IMG/VR virus record: IMGVR_UViG_3300006805_000193
Coordinates: 1 to 21,347 of that record
Source: a virus
Direction: 5' to 3' (one strand)
DNA: 21,347 nucleotides
The position numbers and the translations under genes were made by a program. Each line of letters opens with the position of its first letter. Position 1 is the first letter of the stretch. The notes beneath the pieces are model-generated. The model did no database searches and was not told where the DNA came from. It saw only the letters and a list, made by a program, of their open reading frames with translations. This document shows positions 8,249 through 17,026 of the stretch, one piece after another.

Positions 8249-8785
8249 ATGGGCTGGTTTGATGAGATTGGTAGCTGGATTGGGAAGAATAAGGACTGGC
8301 TAGAGCCTGTTGTGTCAATCGGCACTGGAGCTCTGAAGCAGGTCAACGAGGACAAGGCAGCGGCTGGCTACATGGACTATTTACGAGAAAGGGAGCAGCA
8401 GAACTATCAAAGCTCTGTTGATCAAATCAATGCATACAATAGTCAGTTGGCCGCTAGTGGTGGTGGTGGTAGGAGCGGTAGTGGGAGCAATGCTGCTGCC
8501 GCTGCTGCGGCTCGTACGAATGAGAAGCGTAGTCGCAAAGCGTCGAAGAAGGCAAATGATGCGCTACAGGGAACCTACAAGCAGATCCTAGAAATGTATG
8601 CTCCTTACAGAGCGACAGCAGACAAGCTACTCCCACAGATGACACAGACCTACCAGAACTCTCTTGGTCTACAGAACGCACTTGCTCAGTATGTAAACAG
8701 TCCAGCACAAGTTGCAAAGCTTGATGCTGCTGGACCTGCCTGGAATGTAAATGTACCACTCCCTGATTCAGTGAGGCTAAAGTAA
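8249..8785 (+). CDS. Probable internal virion / DNA-ejection protein
   Basis: 178 residues, opening with an amphipathic MGWFDEIGSWIGKNKDWLEP, then helices, a Gly/Ser/Ala low-complexity linker (residues about 69-88) and a basic stretch (RTNEKRSRKASKKAND). Small helical proteins like this commonly lead the ejection-protein cluster of podoviruses. I place it there by position and character, not by a recognised family. It has a strong ribosome site (AGGAGG, 8240-8245) just before ATG. This marks a new translational unit after the four secreted proteins. Confidence 0.55.
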   Translation: MGWFDEIGSWIGKNKDWLEPVVSIGTGALKQVNEDKAAAGYMDYLREREQQNYQSSVDQINAYNSQLAASGGGGRSGSGSNAAAAAAARTNEKRSRKASKKANDALQGTYKQILEMYAPYRATADKLLPQMTQTYQNSLGLQNALAQYVNSPAQVAKLDAAGPAWNVNVPLPDSVRLK

Positions 8786-10000
8786 ATGGCGATTAGGTCT
8801 GCAACACCTGGGCGTGGCTACCAACAAGCTCCAGCGCTTACAATGGAGCAGTGGCTTGCAGAGCAGGAGCGTATGGGGAACTACAGCTACTCTAGGGCAC
8901 CTATGAGCGTATCAGCTCAGCAGGCTCAGCGTGCACCTTCCACTAGTGGTATTGCCTCAACAGTAGCGCAGAAAGGGGTGAGTGAGCTCCTAAAGGGTGA
9001 TACTCTTTCAAACATATTCGGGAGCTCGTCTACTCCAGCGGCAACCACTACAGCAGCAGCGCCAACAGCAGTAGGGTCAGCAGCTAATGGTGGAACGATG
9101 ATGTCAGATGGTTCTATTATGGGAGGTTCTGAGGGTGGGTTATCTTTCGGTAATGTAGCTGGAACGATAGCAGCACTCAAAGGTGGCTACGACACTATAA
9201 ACGGCTTACAGCATGGTGGTGAGGGGCTCAGGGGTGGGCTAACCACAGCAGGCGCAGGTGTTGGGCAGCTAATTGGAGGTCCATTAGGCGCTGGCGCTGG
9301 GGCTCTACTTGGTAACATTGCAGGGTACGGGCTACAGGGTGATGGCTGGAAGAATAAGCTTGCGCTTACAGCAGTTCTACCTCCACTAGGGATTGCTAAA
9401 ATGCTTGGCTTTAACCCTATACATAAGACAACTAGGCAGGTAGCGCAGGAGCATACAGCAGACCTACAGAAACAGTTTAAGGATGATTCTACCTATCAGG
9501 CGTACGTCCGGGGAATGAGGGAGCAGTACAACGCACCTCCACCTGACCCAACAAAACCATTTGCTGGAAAGTATGCAACCTGGGATGAGTACAAGAAAGG
9601 TGGCCTAGAGGCAGGGGACCTTACTGGTGTTTACGGAAACCTAAAGACGTTTGGGCAGGACTGGTCAAACATTGACCAGGCTAAGAGGCAGGCAGTTACT
9701 CAGGGGCTAATCGATGCTGGGCTATATAACAGTAAGAAAGGTGAAGTAGAGATTACTGACTCAGCAAAGGCTAGGCAGATCTATGACCAGATAGTAAAAG
9801 GCTCTGGCTACAAACCCCCAACTACCACAACTGCTGGTGGGGTAAGTGCTGGTAGGGGACCAACACAGAATCCAGACCCTGGTAGGATAGTTAGCGGAGC
9901 GCCGGTACCATCACCTACGATGATTCCACGTTCTAAAACTAAATCTCCTGGTATTGGCTTAGATGGTAAACGACTAAAGGCGGTAGGGGGTAGGCTTTAA
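8786..10000 (+). CDS. Probable internal virion / DNA-ejection protein with glycine-zipper segment
   Basis: 404 residues. The N-terminal 110 residues are Ala/Ser/Thr-rich and likely flexible. Residues 151-182 form a glycine-zipper-like hydrophobic run (GVGQLIGGPLGAGAGALLGN), followed by another apolar stretch at about 190-210. Such segments let ejection proteins insert into the host envelope as a DNA conduit. The C-terminal half is charged and helical with a basic tail. ATG directly follows the previous stop (TAAATG). The role is inferred from composition and place between other ejection-type genes. Confidence 0.55.
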   Translation: MAIRSATPGRGYQQAPALTMEQWLAEQERMGNYSYSRAPMSVSAQQAQRAPSTSGIASTVAQKGVSELLKGDTLSNIFGSSSTPAATTTAAAPTAVGSAANGGTMMSDGSIMGGSEGGLSFGNVAGTIAALKGGYDTINGLQHGGEGLRGGLTTAGAGVGQLIGGPLGAGAGALLGNIAGYGLQGDGWKNKLALTAVLPPLGIAKMLGFNPIHKTTRQVAQEHTADLQKQFKDDSTYQAYVRGMREQYNAPPPDPTKPFAGKYATWDEYKKGGLEAGDLTGVYGNLKTFGQDWSNIDQAKRQAVTQGLIDAGLYNSKKGEVEITDSAKARQIYDQIVKGSGYKPPTTTTAGGVSAGRGPTQNPDPGRIVSGAPVPSPTMIPRSKTKSPGIGLDGKRLKAVGGRL

Positions 10001-10950
10001 TGGCAATGATTCCAAAAGTAAATTTCACATCGAAGCTTGGCACTAATATCAATGTTGGTGGTATTACTGGGAAACCACTACAGCGTATTAAGCGGCTTGC
10101 AAACACTGGTTACGGTGACAAGGCTGCAATGGTAGCAAAGCGTAACAGGATTAAGATTCGGCGTGCTGGTGCTCCTGCTGAAACTCCAGTTACTGACACC
10201 CCAGTAACCACAACCCCTGACTACCAGATTCCACCTGGGGAGATGCAACCATCTGGCCCTATAAACTTCCAGCCTATTGCTGGTGGTAGTCCAACAACTC
10301 CAGCAGCGCCGTCACAGGACCAGGTTAATACACTGTTTCCGTCTACTAGGATGTTCGAGCCACAGAACTATGAAGGCTCACCACTCTATCAGTTCCAGGT
10401 TCAGCAGGGACAGAAGCAGCTTAGCAAATCCCTTGCAGCTCGTGGGCTTAGTAACTCTGGGCATGCTATTGAGCAGGAGCTAAACATTCCATTACGAGCA
10501 GCAGCACAGGATACTGACAGGATGACAAGGATTGCATCCGAGAACGCTGAAAGGCTTAAGTCATTCCAGGATAATGAAGCACTAAGACAGGAGCGTGCAA
10601 GTAACAACCAGTGGGATAGGGCTTACTCTGTTGCGGAGCTCATGGCGAGACAATCACCATACCAGTCTGCACTTGATGGGCTTAATAACTCAGCAGACTC
10701 TATGCTTGGTGCTGGCACTGCCGAGGCTAACTTTCTAAAGGACTACTTTAAGAAGGTCATAGCTCAGGGTGGTGGAGGCGGCGGTGGTGGTGGTGGCTCT
10801 GCGGGAACTCCGATACCAGTGCCAACAGCTCCTAACTATATTAACACACAGCCAACTGGAATATCTGGGAACTACTCGTCTAACAATGGGTGGTTAGACT
10901 TACTGACTAAGGGACTATCTAGTTTATTCCCATCAGCACCTGCTAAATAG
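10000..10950 (+). CDS. Probable internal virion protein (DNA transfer type)
   Basis: 316 residues. A basic N-terminus (KRNRIKIRRAG) and Pro/Thr-rich linker lead to residues about 123-225, where YEGSPLYQFQVQQGQKQLSK and RGLSNSGHAIEQEL resemble a helical module found in many phage internal or injection proteins ('sPgYqFql.qG...l..s.aarG...sG'). Ten consecutive glycines (10768-10797) separate this from a short hydrophobic C-terminal helix (WLDLLTKGLSSLFPSAP). It is coupled to the previous gene by TAATG. Confidence 0.6.
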   Translation: MAMIPKVNFTSKLGTNINVGGITGKPLQRIKRLANTGYGDKAAMVAKRNRIKIRRAGAPAETPVTDTPVTTTPDYQIPPGEMQPSGPINFQPIAGGSPTTPAAPSQDQVNTLFPSTRMFEPQNYEGSPLYQFQVQQGQKQLSKSLAARGLSNSGHAIEQELNIPLRAAAQDTDRMTRIASENAERLKSFQDNEALRQERASNNQWDRAYSVAELMARQSPYQSALDGLNNSADSMLGAGTAEANFLKDYFKKVIAQGGGGGGGGGGSAGTPIPVPTAPNYINTQPTGISGNYSSNNGWLDLLTKGLSSLFPSAPAK

Positions 10951-10960
10951 GAGTTTATAA

Positions 10961-12091
10961 ATGCCTCCAAGTTATAAACCACTAGCTGCCGGAGTTCAGG
11001 GAATACCTGAAGAGATATTCAACAATCCTGGAATTACGTTTGAGGATGCTCAAAAGCAGCAGGCACTTGCTCGTGCTCAGGAGCTTGCTAATCAGCGAAG
11101 TGAGCAGCAGGTACGCTCCGAGGAGATGCAGATAGCAGAGGCTCAGAGACAACTAGAGCAGCAGGCTAGGCAGAGGGATGCTATAATAGGTAAGTTTGGG
11201 GCTGGTGGTGGTGAGTTTAACCCAGACGAGGGGTTAAGAACTGCGCAGAGAGTAGCGCTTGAGGGTGGGGATATTTCCACAGCTCTTGATATAGAAAAGG
11301 CACTACGGGCTAGGAAGATTGGTGGTGGTTTTGGTGGGTCTGGTAGCGCTGCGAACATGCCACTACCAGAGGCTATGAGAATAGCAGCGAGCGAGCAACT
11401 TGGGATAGAGCTACCCCCAGGGACTACTCAAAAAGATATTGCAACCCTTACTGGTATAATGAGAACTAGGACCTACGCAGACCAGGTAGGGACGTATGTA
11501 AACGACCCTAACAGGGAGTTAAATGCTCAGACAAAGGCTGCTAGGCTTGCTGGAGAGCAGGTTACAAAACCATCTGAAAAACTTGCGCTTTCGGTTGGAG
11601 CTTCGACAGCGTTTGGTAATGAGGTAGATCGCACACTAGAAAGATACGTTCCGTACGTTTCTGAGAATAGAGGGGTTAGGTTCCTTGCAGCAATGGCAAA
11701 CCCGAACTCAGCAGCGGCTAGGTATATGGGAGCGGTAAACCTCCTCGCTAAACAGGCAGCATTAGCATTAGAGGACAGGGTAACAAATGAGGATTATGCA
11801 ATCATTAAAGAGCTATCCACTCCGACTGAGCTAGATACACTAGAAACAATGATGGATAAAGCAAGGGAGCTTAAAGGCTTTATTAAGCGTCGAACAGAAC
11901 AGAACTTACTCGCGGCAGAGTCTGTGAACATAAACGTTACTAAGCTAAAGCAAATGGCTGGAATGTCTAGCCCAACACCTACCCCACTAACACCTGGGGC
12001 GGCTCCTGGTGGTGGTGGCGTTCCCCTAAACCCAGACGGCACACCATTATCTCGTGAGCAGTTTATGGCTCTAAGAAACAGAGGGCAGTAG
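10961..12091 (+). CDS. Probable internal virion protein, helical
   Basis: 376 residues. Residues about 25-70 are Gln/Glu/Ala-rich with heptad character (coiled coil, AQKQQALARAQELANQRSEQ). The rest is mostly helical, with a Pro/Gly-rich linker near the C-terminus (TPTPLTPGAAPGGGGVPLNP) and an end resembling a processed-tail motif (SREQFMALRNRGQ). No named family is recognised. Size and setting between a DNA-transfer-like and a very large glycine-rich protein suggest a subunit of the ejectosome. Ribosome site TAGGAG precedes the ATG, and the next gene starts immediately after the stop (TAGATG). Confidence 0.5.
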   Translation: MPPSYKPLAAGVQGIPEEIFNNPGITFEDAQKQQALARAQELANQRSEQQVRSEEMQIAEAQRQLEQQARQRDAIIGKFGAGGGEFNPDEGLRTAQRVALEGGDISTALDIEKALRARKIGGGFGGSGSAANMPLPEAMRIAASEQLGIELPPGTTQKDIATLTGIMRTRTYADQVGTYVNDPNRELNAQTKAARLAGEQVTKPSEKLALSVGASTAFGNEVDRTLERYVPYVSENRGVRFLAAMANPNSAAARYMGAVNLLAKQAALALEDRVTNEDYAIIKELSTPTELDTLETMMDKARELKGFIKRRTEQNLLAAESVNINVTKLKQMAGMSSPTPTPLTPGAAPGGGGVPLNPDGTPLSREQFMALRNRGQ

Positions 12092-14836
12092 ATGGACGAG
12101 TATGAACAGTATCTTGCTGATGTTGAGTATGAGCAGTACCTAAGACAGGCTCAGCAGCAGAGCGTAAATAGCGCTATGAGCCGCTCTGGTGGCCCAGTAC
12201 CACAGCCAGCTCCTACCCCAGCACTACCACCATTTGCGCAAAATCAAAGTAGTCAACTTGGCCCAGATTACAGCCAGTCACTAGGCCAGAACGCACTAAA
12301 AGGTATTACAGACCTCCCAGACTCAGTAGCCCACATGGCTAGTGACGCTTACGGATTTGCTAGTGACCCGATTGGCTCGTTCCAACGTGCTGGGGTTGAG
12401 GGCACTGCCAGGACCGTGGGCCCGTTAGCGATGGGGACTGCTGGGGCATTATCGCTTGGTGGTCTTGGTGCCACTGCTGGGAGCTTCCTTGGTCCTCTCG
12501 GCACAATCGCTGGCGGCGCAATCGGTGGTGGTCTTGGCCTTGGTGCTGGACTCCTCGGCTTCGATGCAACAACAAACTTCCTTACAGGGACTGATAAGCC
12601 GGTAGATGAGTACCTAAAAGACTTCGCATACAACTCTACCCAGGGTGGAATGTTTGAGGGTGGAGCTCGTGGGATAGGGGCTGCTGGGCGCGGAATAAAG
12701 AAAGTAGGGTATGACCCTTTTACGCCAGCAGGGACTGACATAAAAGTAGGCAGCGAGCTACTCAAGCAAGTTCCAGACCTAGCGCAGCAAATAGATGCTG
12801 GGTACGCCAATAGTGTTGATGTACCACCTACGTTCCTGGATAAGCGATCTCTTGGAGAGCTTACAGGTAACGATGCGCTAAAGGCAGCACAGAGAACAAT
12901 TGAGCGCTCTGGGAATGAGGCTTACGGCAGATCTGCTGAGGCAAGGACAGCTCGTAATGATGCACAGTTAAAGTACCTTGACGCGATTGAGCAGTCCCCA
13001 GCTACGGCAGCAGATGCGCAGGCTGCAATGCAGGGTAGTTTTGACAGTAGAATTGCAGCAGCTCAAGACGCAATGAATAGCGCAAAGGGTGCTGTCGATA
13101 CTCAGTTAATAGATCTTGCCCCTAAGATAGACCCAATGGATGCAGGAGCTACTATTAGAGACACGGCGCAGAGCTCAAAAGATGCGCGGCGTGGGATTAT
13201 AAGTAAGAAGTTCGAGGCTGCCGGGGATGGTGTTGTTGATATTACTGACGTGCAAACAGTAGCGGCAGATACGATGCCAGCCTATTTCAGGGAAGTTGGG
13301 AAGCAGGCAAGCCCAGAGCTACAAACACTCGTGGAGCAGCTAACTAGGACAGCAGAGGCTGAACCAAGTAGTATCCTAGACCTAAACGGAGACCCTATTG
13401 TTAGGCCGATTACCTACTCACTTAAGGATGTTCAGGCGCTTAGAAGTAAGGCACTAGATATTGCAAACGGTAGCGACAAGGCAACCGCGAGAGTTGCTGG
13501 GGATATTGCAGCAGCGCTACTTAAGGTAGGAGAGGATGCGGCTGCGTCCGGGAGAATACCACCTGAATCTGTTAAGAACTGGAAGGAGGGAATATCGCTC
13601 CGAAAGAAGCTAGGGACTGACTACGAGTCTACTGCTAACCCAACTAAATCAGTATTAGCTAAGCAACCTTACGGTGACCCAAGAATAGAAGCTTCAAGAG
13701 TGCCAGAAAAGTATTTCAAGCCTGGGACTCGTGGAACCAAGGAAGCGATACTTAATTACAAAGAGGTCGTTGGTGCTAGTGAGCAGGCACTTGAACCACT
13801 CTATCGCTACGCTACGGATTCATTCAGGGATTACGCTGTAAAAGATGGGGTAGTAGACTCAGCCAAGGCTAAGAAGTGGCTAGATAGACACTCAACATCA
13901 CTTGAGCAGCTACCAGAGCTCAAGAAACAATTATCTGATGTTCATAGTGCGCAGCAATTTCTAAATGAAAAGTTTGGTGACCTAACTAGAACTCAAGCAG
14001 AGATGGAGAAAGGTGCCGCTAAGCAGTTCCTACAGGCAGACCCAGAAAAGGCTATTCAAGCAATGCTATCTGGGAAAGATATGGTTCGTAGAACAACGGC
14101 GACTGTTCAGTATCTAAAGGCAAATGATGCTGATGCTGTTGCAGGGTTAAGACGTGGAGTCATTGAGCACTTAAAAAACAAAGCGTTTAAACCTGACAAC
14201 ATGGGTGGAATAGAGGAAGCGCTTGCTGGTGGAACCTTTAAGGGTAAGGTGCTTGGTGGAGTGCTCACTAACGAGTACACAAGAATAAAACCAGCGCTCA
14301 CTAGGTCAAAGCTATTCACAGAGTCACAGATAAAGGCGATGGATTATCTCTACAACGATAAGAACTCGCAGCTCTCGATTGACAATGCAAAGGCTCCTGG
14401 TGGTTCTGATACTATGCAGCTTAGTTCTACAATGGCTACGATGTTTAGGGCTGCTGGGGATGGTTTCATAAGAAACGTTCCTTTCGGTAGGACTATTTCA
14501 TCTGTTGTTCTACCTGTGTTGAAGGCTATCCCAGCGGATGCGTTTAAGCTAAGGATGGAGGAGGCGTTACTTAACCCAAGAATCGCTAGAGACTTAGTGC
14601 AAAAAGCCACTGCCAAGAATATGACAAGAACAGCAATGGAAATATTCAAGGATGAGTTTACGGCTGCTGGGGCGATACGCTCAGCTACGTCAACTAGTGC
14701 TGTGGTGTCTAAACCAGCCATAAAGAAACAAGAACAAGTAACGTCGAAGGTATCGTTTCCAAACCCAACAGACTTATTAAACCCTCCTGCGAAGGGTGAA
14801 CTAAGAAAAACAACTATTGGTAACAGGGGGTATTGA
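12092..14836 (+). CDS. Large internal virion / ejection protein
   Basis: 914 residues, the largest product in the window. The first 20 residues contain a doubled EYEQYL motif. Residues about 109-157 are a long glycine-rich hydrophobic stretch (GATAGSFLGPLGTIAGGAIG within it) that could span a membrane several times. The remaining 700 residues are mainly helical and charged, without enzyme motifs I can recognise; I looked for lytic transglycosylase motifs such as ESxxNP and GLMQ and found none. It is likely a genome-ejection protein comparable in role to P22 gp16 or the T7 core proteins, but no homology is claimed. The end overlaps the next gene by one base. Confidence 0.6.
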   Translation: MDEYEQYLADVEYEQYLRQAQQQSVNSAMSRSGGPVPQPAPTPALPPFAQNQSSQLGPDYSQSLGQNALKGITDLPDSVAHMASDAYGFASDPIGSFQRAGVEGTARTVGPLAMGTAGALSLGGLGATAGSFLGPLGTIAGGAIGGGLGLGAGLLGFDATTNFLTGTDKPVDEYLKDFAYNSTQGGMFEGGARGIGAAGRGIKKVGYDPFTPAGTDIKVGSELLKQVPDLAQQIDAGYANSVDVPPTFLDKRSLGELTGNDALKAAQRTIERSGNEAYGRSAEARTARNDAQLKYLDAIEQSPATAADAQAAMQGSFDSRIAAAQDAMNSAKGAVDTQLIDLAPKIDPMDAGATIRDTAQSSKDARRGIISKKFEAAGDGVVDITDVQTVAADTMPAYFREVGKQASPELQTLVEQLTRTAEAEPSSILDLNGDPIVRPITYSLKDVQALRSKALDIANGSDKATARVAGDIAAALLKVGEDAAASGRIPPESVKNWKEGISLRKKLGTDYESTANPTKSVLAKQPYGDPRIEASRVPEKYFKPGTRGTKEAILNYKEVVGASEQALEPLYRYATDSFRDYAVKDGVVDSAKAKKWLDRHSTSLEQLPELKKQLSDVHSAQQFLNEKFGDLTRTQAEMEKGAAKQFLQADPEKAIQAMLSGKDMVRRTTATVQYLKANDADAVAGLRRGVIEHLKNKAFKPDNMGGIEEALAGGTFKGKVLGGVLTNEYTRIKPALTRSKLFTESQIKAMDYLYNDKNSQLSIDNAKAPGGSDTMQLSSTMATMFRAAGDGFIRNVPFGRTISSVVLPVLKAIPADAFKLRMEEALLNPRIARDLVQKATAKNMTRTAMEIFKDEFTAAGAIRSATSTSAVVSKPAIKKQEQVTSKVSFPNPTDLLNPPAKGELRKTTIGNRGY

Positions 14837-15228
14837 TGAATGATGAGACTAGCGAAGTCACGGCAGCTAAGCTACCTCCTTACCGACTGCCTCCTGGTAC
14901 TCCTAAGTGGATACTTATCCTATGTTGCGTGGTTAGTGGTGTTATTGTACCTAGTTTCCTGGCTTTTAGCCCCCAGCTTTCTGAGGTAATTCAGGGCGCA
15001 ACTGAGGCTAGAAGAGCGCAGGCTGAGAACGAGAAGACCGCACTTGGTACAGTCCTTGAGCTCGTAAACACAAACATTCGGCAGATATACATACTAAGCG
15101 AAGCACTCTCCAGGGAGCAGGAAGAGAAGAAAGAGCTCGCAAAAAGAGTTACAGATCTAGAAAGAGCAGTACAAACACATAACAATGCACTTAAAGACTG
15201 TGAGGCAAAGCTTAAACTATGCCACTAG
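14836..15228 (+). CDS. Membrane-anchored coiled-coil protein, i-spanin-like
   Basis: 130 residues when started at ATG 14836. A TTG three bases earlier is a poorer choice, because AGGGGG lies about 8 bases before the ATG. There is a short Pro-rich cytoplasmic N-terminus (residues 1-24), one membrane helix (WILILCCVVSGVIVPSFLAF, 25-44) and then a long heptad-rich helix (about 50-125). This topology fits an inner-membrane spanin (Rz-like), which helps disrupt the outer membrane at lysis, and the next gene is the lysozyme. No embedded or adjacent outer-membrane partner is visible on this strand. A different membrane-tethered role is possible. Confidence 0.55.
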   Translation: MNDETSEVTAAKLPPYRLPPGTPKWILILCCVVSGVIVPSFLAFSPQLSEVIQGATEARRAQAENEKTALGTVLELVNTNIRQIYILSEALSREQEEKKELAKRVTDLERAVQTHNNALKDCEAKLKLCH

Positions 15229-15722
15229 AATTCTACGATGCAGTAGCTAGGGTGTTTGATGTGGATGAGGGTACTGGTGTTCCTGGTAAGGAGGGGATTC
15301 CCTATAAGGACACTAAAGGCTACTGGACAATAGGGCGTGGGCATTTAATCGGGGAGTCTTTAACTGACTTAAAACTATCACGGCATATAGTAGAGGAGCT
15401 TTTTAAGGAGGATCTCGCTATTGCTATCCGTGAGTCTAGGCTTGTTGTGGGTAGTTTATTCTTTGACAGCCTAGCACCTGCAAGACAGGTAGCTCTTATC
15501 TCTATGCTCTACACTCTTGGCCGGAATAAGTTCCTGCGGTTTGAGGAGACTATTGATGCCATAAAGCGCAATGACTGGCAGGAGGTAGGGCGTAGAGTCC
15601 TCGCAAGTAAGTGGGCAAGGGACGTTGATCCACGGCAGAGAGTTGGAGTTGGCAGGGACGACCGTGTAGCACACATGTTTATAACAGGTGAATTTCACCC
15701 ATATTACGGGATTGAAAAATGA
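15219..15722 (+). CDS. T4-type lysozyme endolysin (GH24)
   Basis: 167 residues, close to T4 lysozyme (164). The catalytic triad is present: E17 in VDEGTG, D31 in PYKDT and T37 in GYWTIGRGHL, with the D-to-T spacing of six residues as in T4. Five extra residues lie between E17 and D31 compared with T4. The C-terminal lobe keeps the usual ALISMLYTLGRNKF and WQEVGRRVLASKWARD segments. It cuts the glycan strands of peptidoglycan at lysis. No signal or anchor sequence is visible, so a holin would be needed. It overlaps the spanin-like gene by 10 bases and the next gene by ATGA. Confidence 0.92.
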   Translation: MPLEFYDAVARVFDVDEGTGVPGKEGIPYKDTKGYWTIGRGHLIGESLTDLKLSRHIVEELFKEDLAIAIRESRLVVGSLFFDSLAPARQVALISMLYTLGRNKFLRFEETIDAIKRNDWQEVGRRVLASKWARDVDPRQRVGVGRDDRVAHMFITGEFHPYYGIEK

Positions 15723-16762
15723 GAATAGGTGGAGACTTCCCGGGCGCGGCATATTACCAAAAAGCAGCGGTTCAGGCTTCAGAACCTGGTGACTGTTTTG
15801 GTATTATGCCTGAGACTTTTGGCGTAAAAGGCACCGGCTGGGATACGGTGGAGGCTTTCGGGAGGTGTGGGAAGTTCTTTGAAGGTGTTGTTCACATAAC
15901 ACCGTTTGACGGCACCCATAGGTACCCTATCAAGCAGCTACTCCCACTGATACGTAAAAACGTAATCCGTATGGAGCGCATTGCGAACAAATACCCAAAC
16001 ACTATCTGGATGATTTCAATCTTCTGTGAGCATAACCATCCACGTTCTAGGATGGAGCCACTTTACAGGCGTATGAAGGAGCTAGCGCCATCTTGCCTAT
16101 TCGTAAACTCAATATGGCAGGGGGAGGAGGTTGCTGGGATGCTCACTGAGATACACCTTGAGAGTCCTAACAAGCTTCCTCGTGTACCACGACTTGAGTA
16201 CCTAGTTTCCTATGATGGTTTTGGTGGGGATGGGAAGTGTAACTACACCGATGCAGACCATACTGAGATACTAAATAAGTACGCATCCGCAAGGCATATC
16301 CGCTACTGGGGAGCTCGCTGTAATGGGAAGTTTAAGCCTAACCAGCCAAAGCCACCTACGCCAAATAACCGTACCTACTGGCCTGATGTACACTACCTAA
16401 AGGGGCATAGGGTTATGCTAACAGGGAGGCAGGGGGGCTTGACCTGGCAGGGGAACGCACTCCTTAAACCGTTCGCAGAAGACCATGGGGAAGGTGGTAA
16501 GGATAACAAACTAATGTTTATCCTACCTCGTGGTGGTGACTCGATTGAAGTTATCGACATGGCTGGCAATGTAATAGACAGACCTACCACTATGGGGCTA
16601 CTACCACACCCTGATGGGCCACGGTATTACTCAAAGCTTTACGCCTACCAGGTTGGTGAGATTGCGGTTCGTAATACTGCAAGTAGGCTAGTGCTCGTGC
16701 GCTGTGGAAAGGATGTATACCCGCTAACTGATGTAGTGCTACGATCTGGAAAGTTTAGGTAA
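15719..16762 (+). CDS. Uncharacterised protein, possible barrel-type hydrolase
   Basis: 347 residues, family not recognised. Several hydrophobic strands end in polar or acidic residues: GVVHITPFDG (about 56-65), TIWMISIFCEHNH (95-107, with E104), CLFVNSIW (126-133), YLVSYDGFGGD (161-171, with D166) and HIRYWGARCNG (193-203). This alternation looks like a TIM-barrel glycoside hydrolase with acids at strand ends. That reading is inference, and no known catalytic signature is confirmed. The last 90 residues look like a small beta domain. ATGA coupling to the lysozyme suggests a part in host wall or capsule breakdown, or on the virion. No signal peptide. Confidence 0.45.
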   Translation: MRIGGDFPGAAYYQKAAVQASEPGDCFGIMPETFGVKGTGWDTVEAFGRCGKFFEGVVHITPFDGTHRYPIKQLLPLIRKNVIRMERIANKYPNTIWMISIFCEHNHPRSRMEPLYRRMKELAPSCLFVNSIWQGEEVAGMLTEIHLESPNKLPRVPRLEYLVSYDGFGGDGKCNYTDADHTEILNKYASARHIRYWGARCNGKFKPNQPKPPTPNNRTYWPDVHYLKGHRVMLTGRQGGLTWQGNALLKPFAEDHGEGGKDNKLMFILPRGGDSIEVIDMAGNVIDRPTTMGLLPHPDGPRYYSKLYAYQVGEIAVRNTASRLVLVRCGKDVYPLTDVVLRSGKFR

Positions 16763-16778
16763 CAAAGGACACCTGTAT

Positions 16779-17009
16779 ATGAAGCTACTAAAGCTACTTA
16801 ACAACTGGAAGACAGCGCTTGCCTATGTTGCTATGAGTATCCCTGGGCTTGGTGATATGCCAATGCTTAAGGGTGCTGTTGAAGCACTACTAAACGCTAT
16901 TATAGCTGGGGCTGTTACACCACAGCTAGTAATAGACTTTGTGCTACAGCTACTCCTTGCTACTGGTGTTCTCCATCGTGTGATGAAGAATATCAATGGC
17001 GCGAAGTAG
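16779..17009 (+). CDS. Small hydrophobic holin-like protein
   Basis: 76 residues with two apolar helices, about residues 11-26 (KTALAYVAMSIPGLGD) and 33-63 (AVEALLNAIIAGAVTPQLVI and onward), and a basic C-terminus. The 'NNWKT.la' opening resembles small hydrophobic phage proteins encoded near lysis genes. A holin or other membrane role is inferred from size, hydrophobicity and place behind the lysozyme, but the helices are not strongly hydrophobic throughout. A ribosome site (AAAGGA) precedes ATG. It is the last gene of the rightward block. Confidence 0.45.
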   Translation: MKLLKLLNNWKTALAYVAMSIPGLGDMPMLKGAVEALLNAIIAGAVTPQLVIDFVLQLLLATGVLHRVMKNINGAK

Positions 17010-17026
17010 GAATGGCGCGAAGTAGC
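16995..17026. repeat. Tandem direct repeat at end of holin-like gene
   Basis: AATGGCGCGAAGTAG occurs at 16995-17009 and again at 17011-17025, a period of 16 bases. The first copy encodes the last residues and stop of the holin-like gene. The second fills nearly all of the 17-base gap before the convergent gene. It looks like a recent local duplication. Confidence 0.9.

Noticed and set aside
12349-12810. Long reverse-strand frame (153 codons) inside the large ejection-protein gene
   Set aside because: It is Pro/Ala-rich antisense of a Gly/Ala-rich stretch, has no ribosome site and lies wholly within a well-supported gene.
14350-14721. Reverse-strand frame of 123 codons inside the large ejection-protein gene
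   Set aside because: Hydrophobic only because it is the complement of the coding strand; no ribosome site or partner genes.
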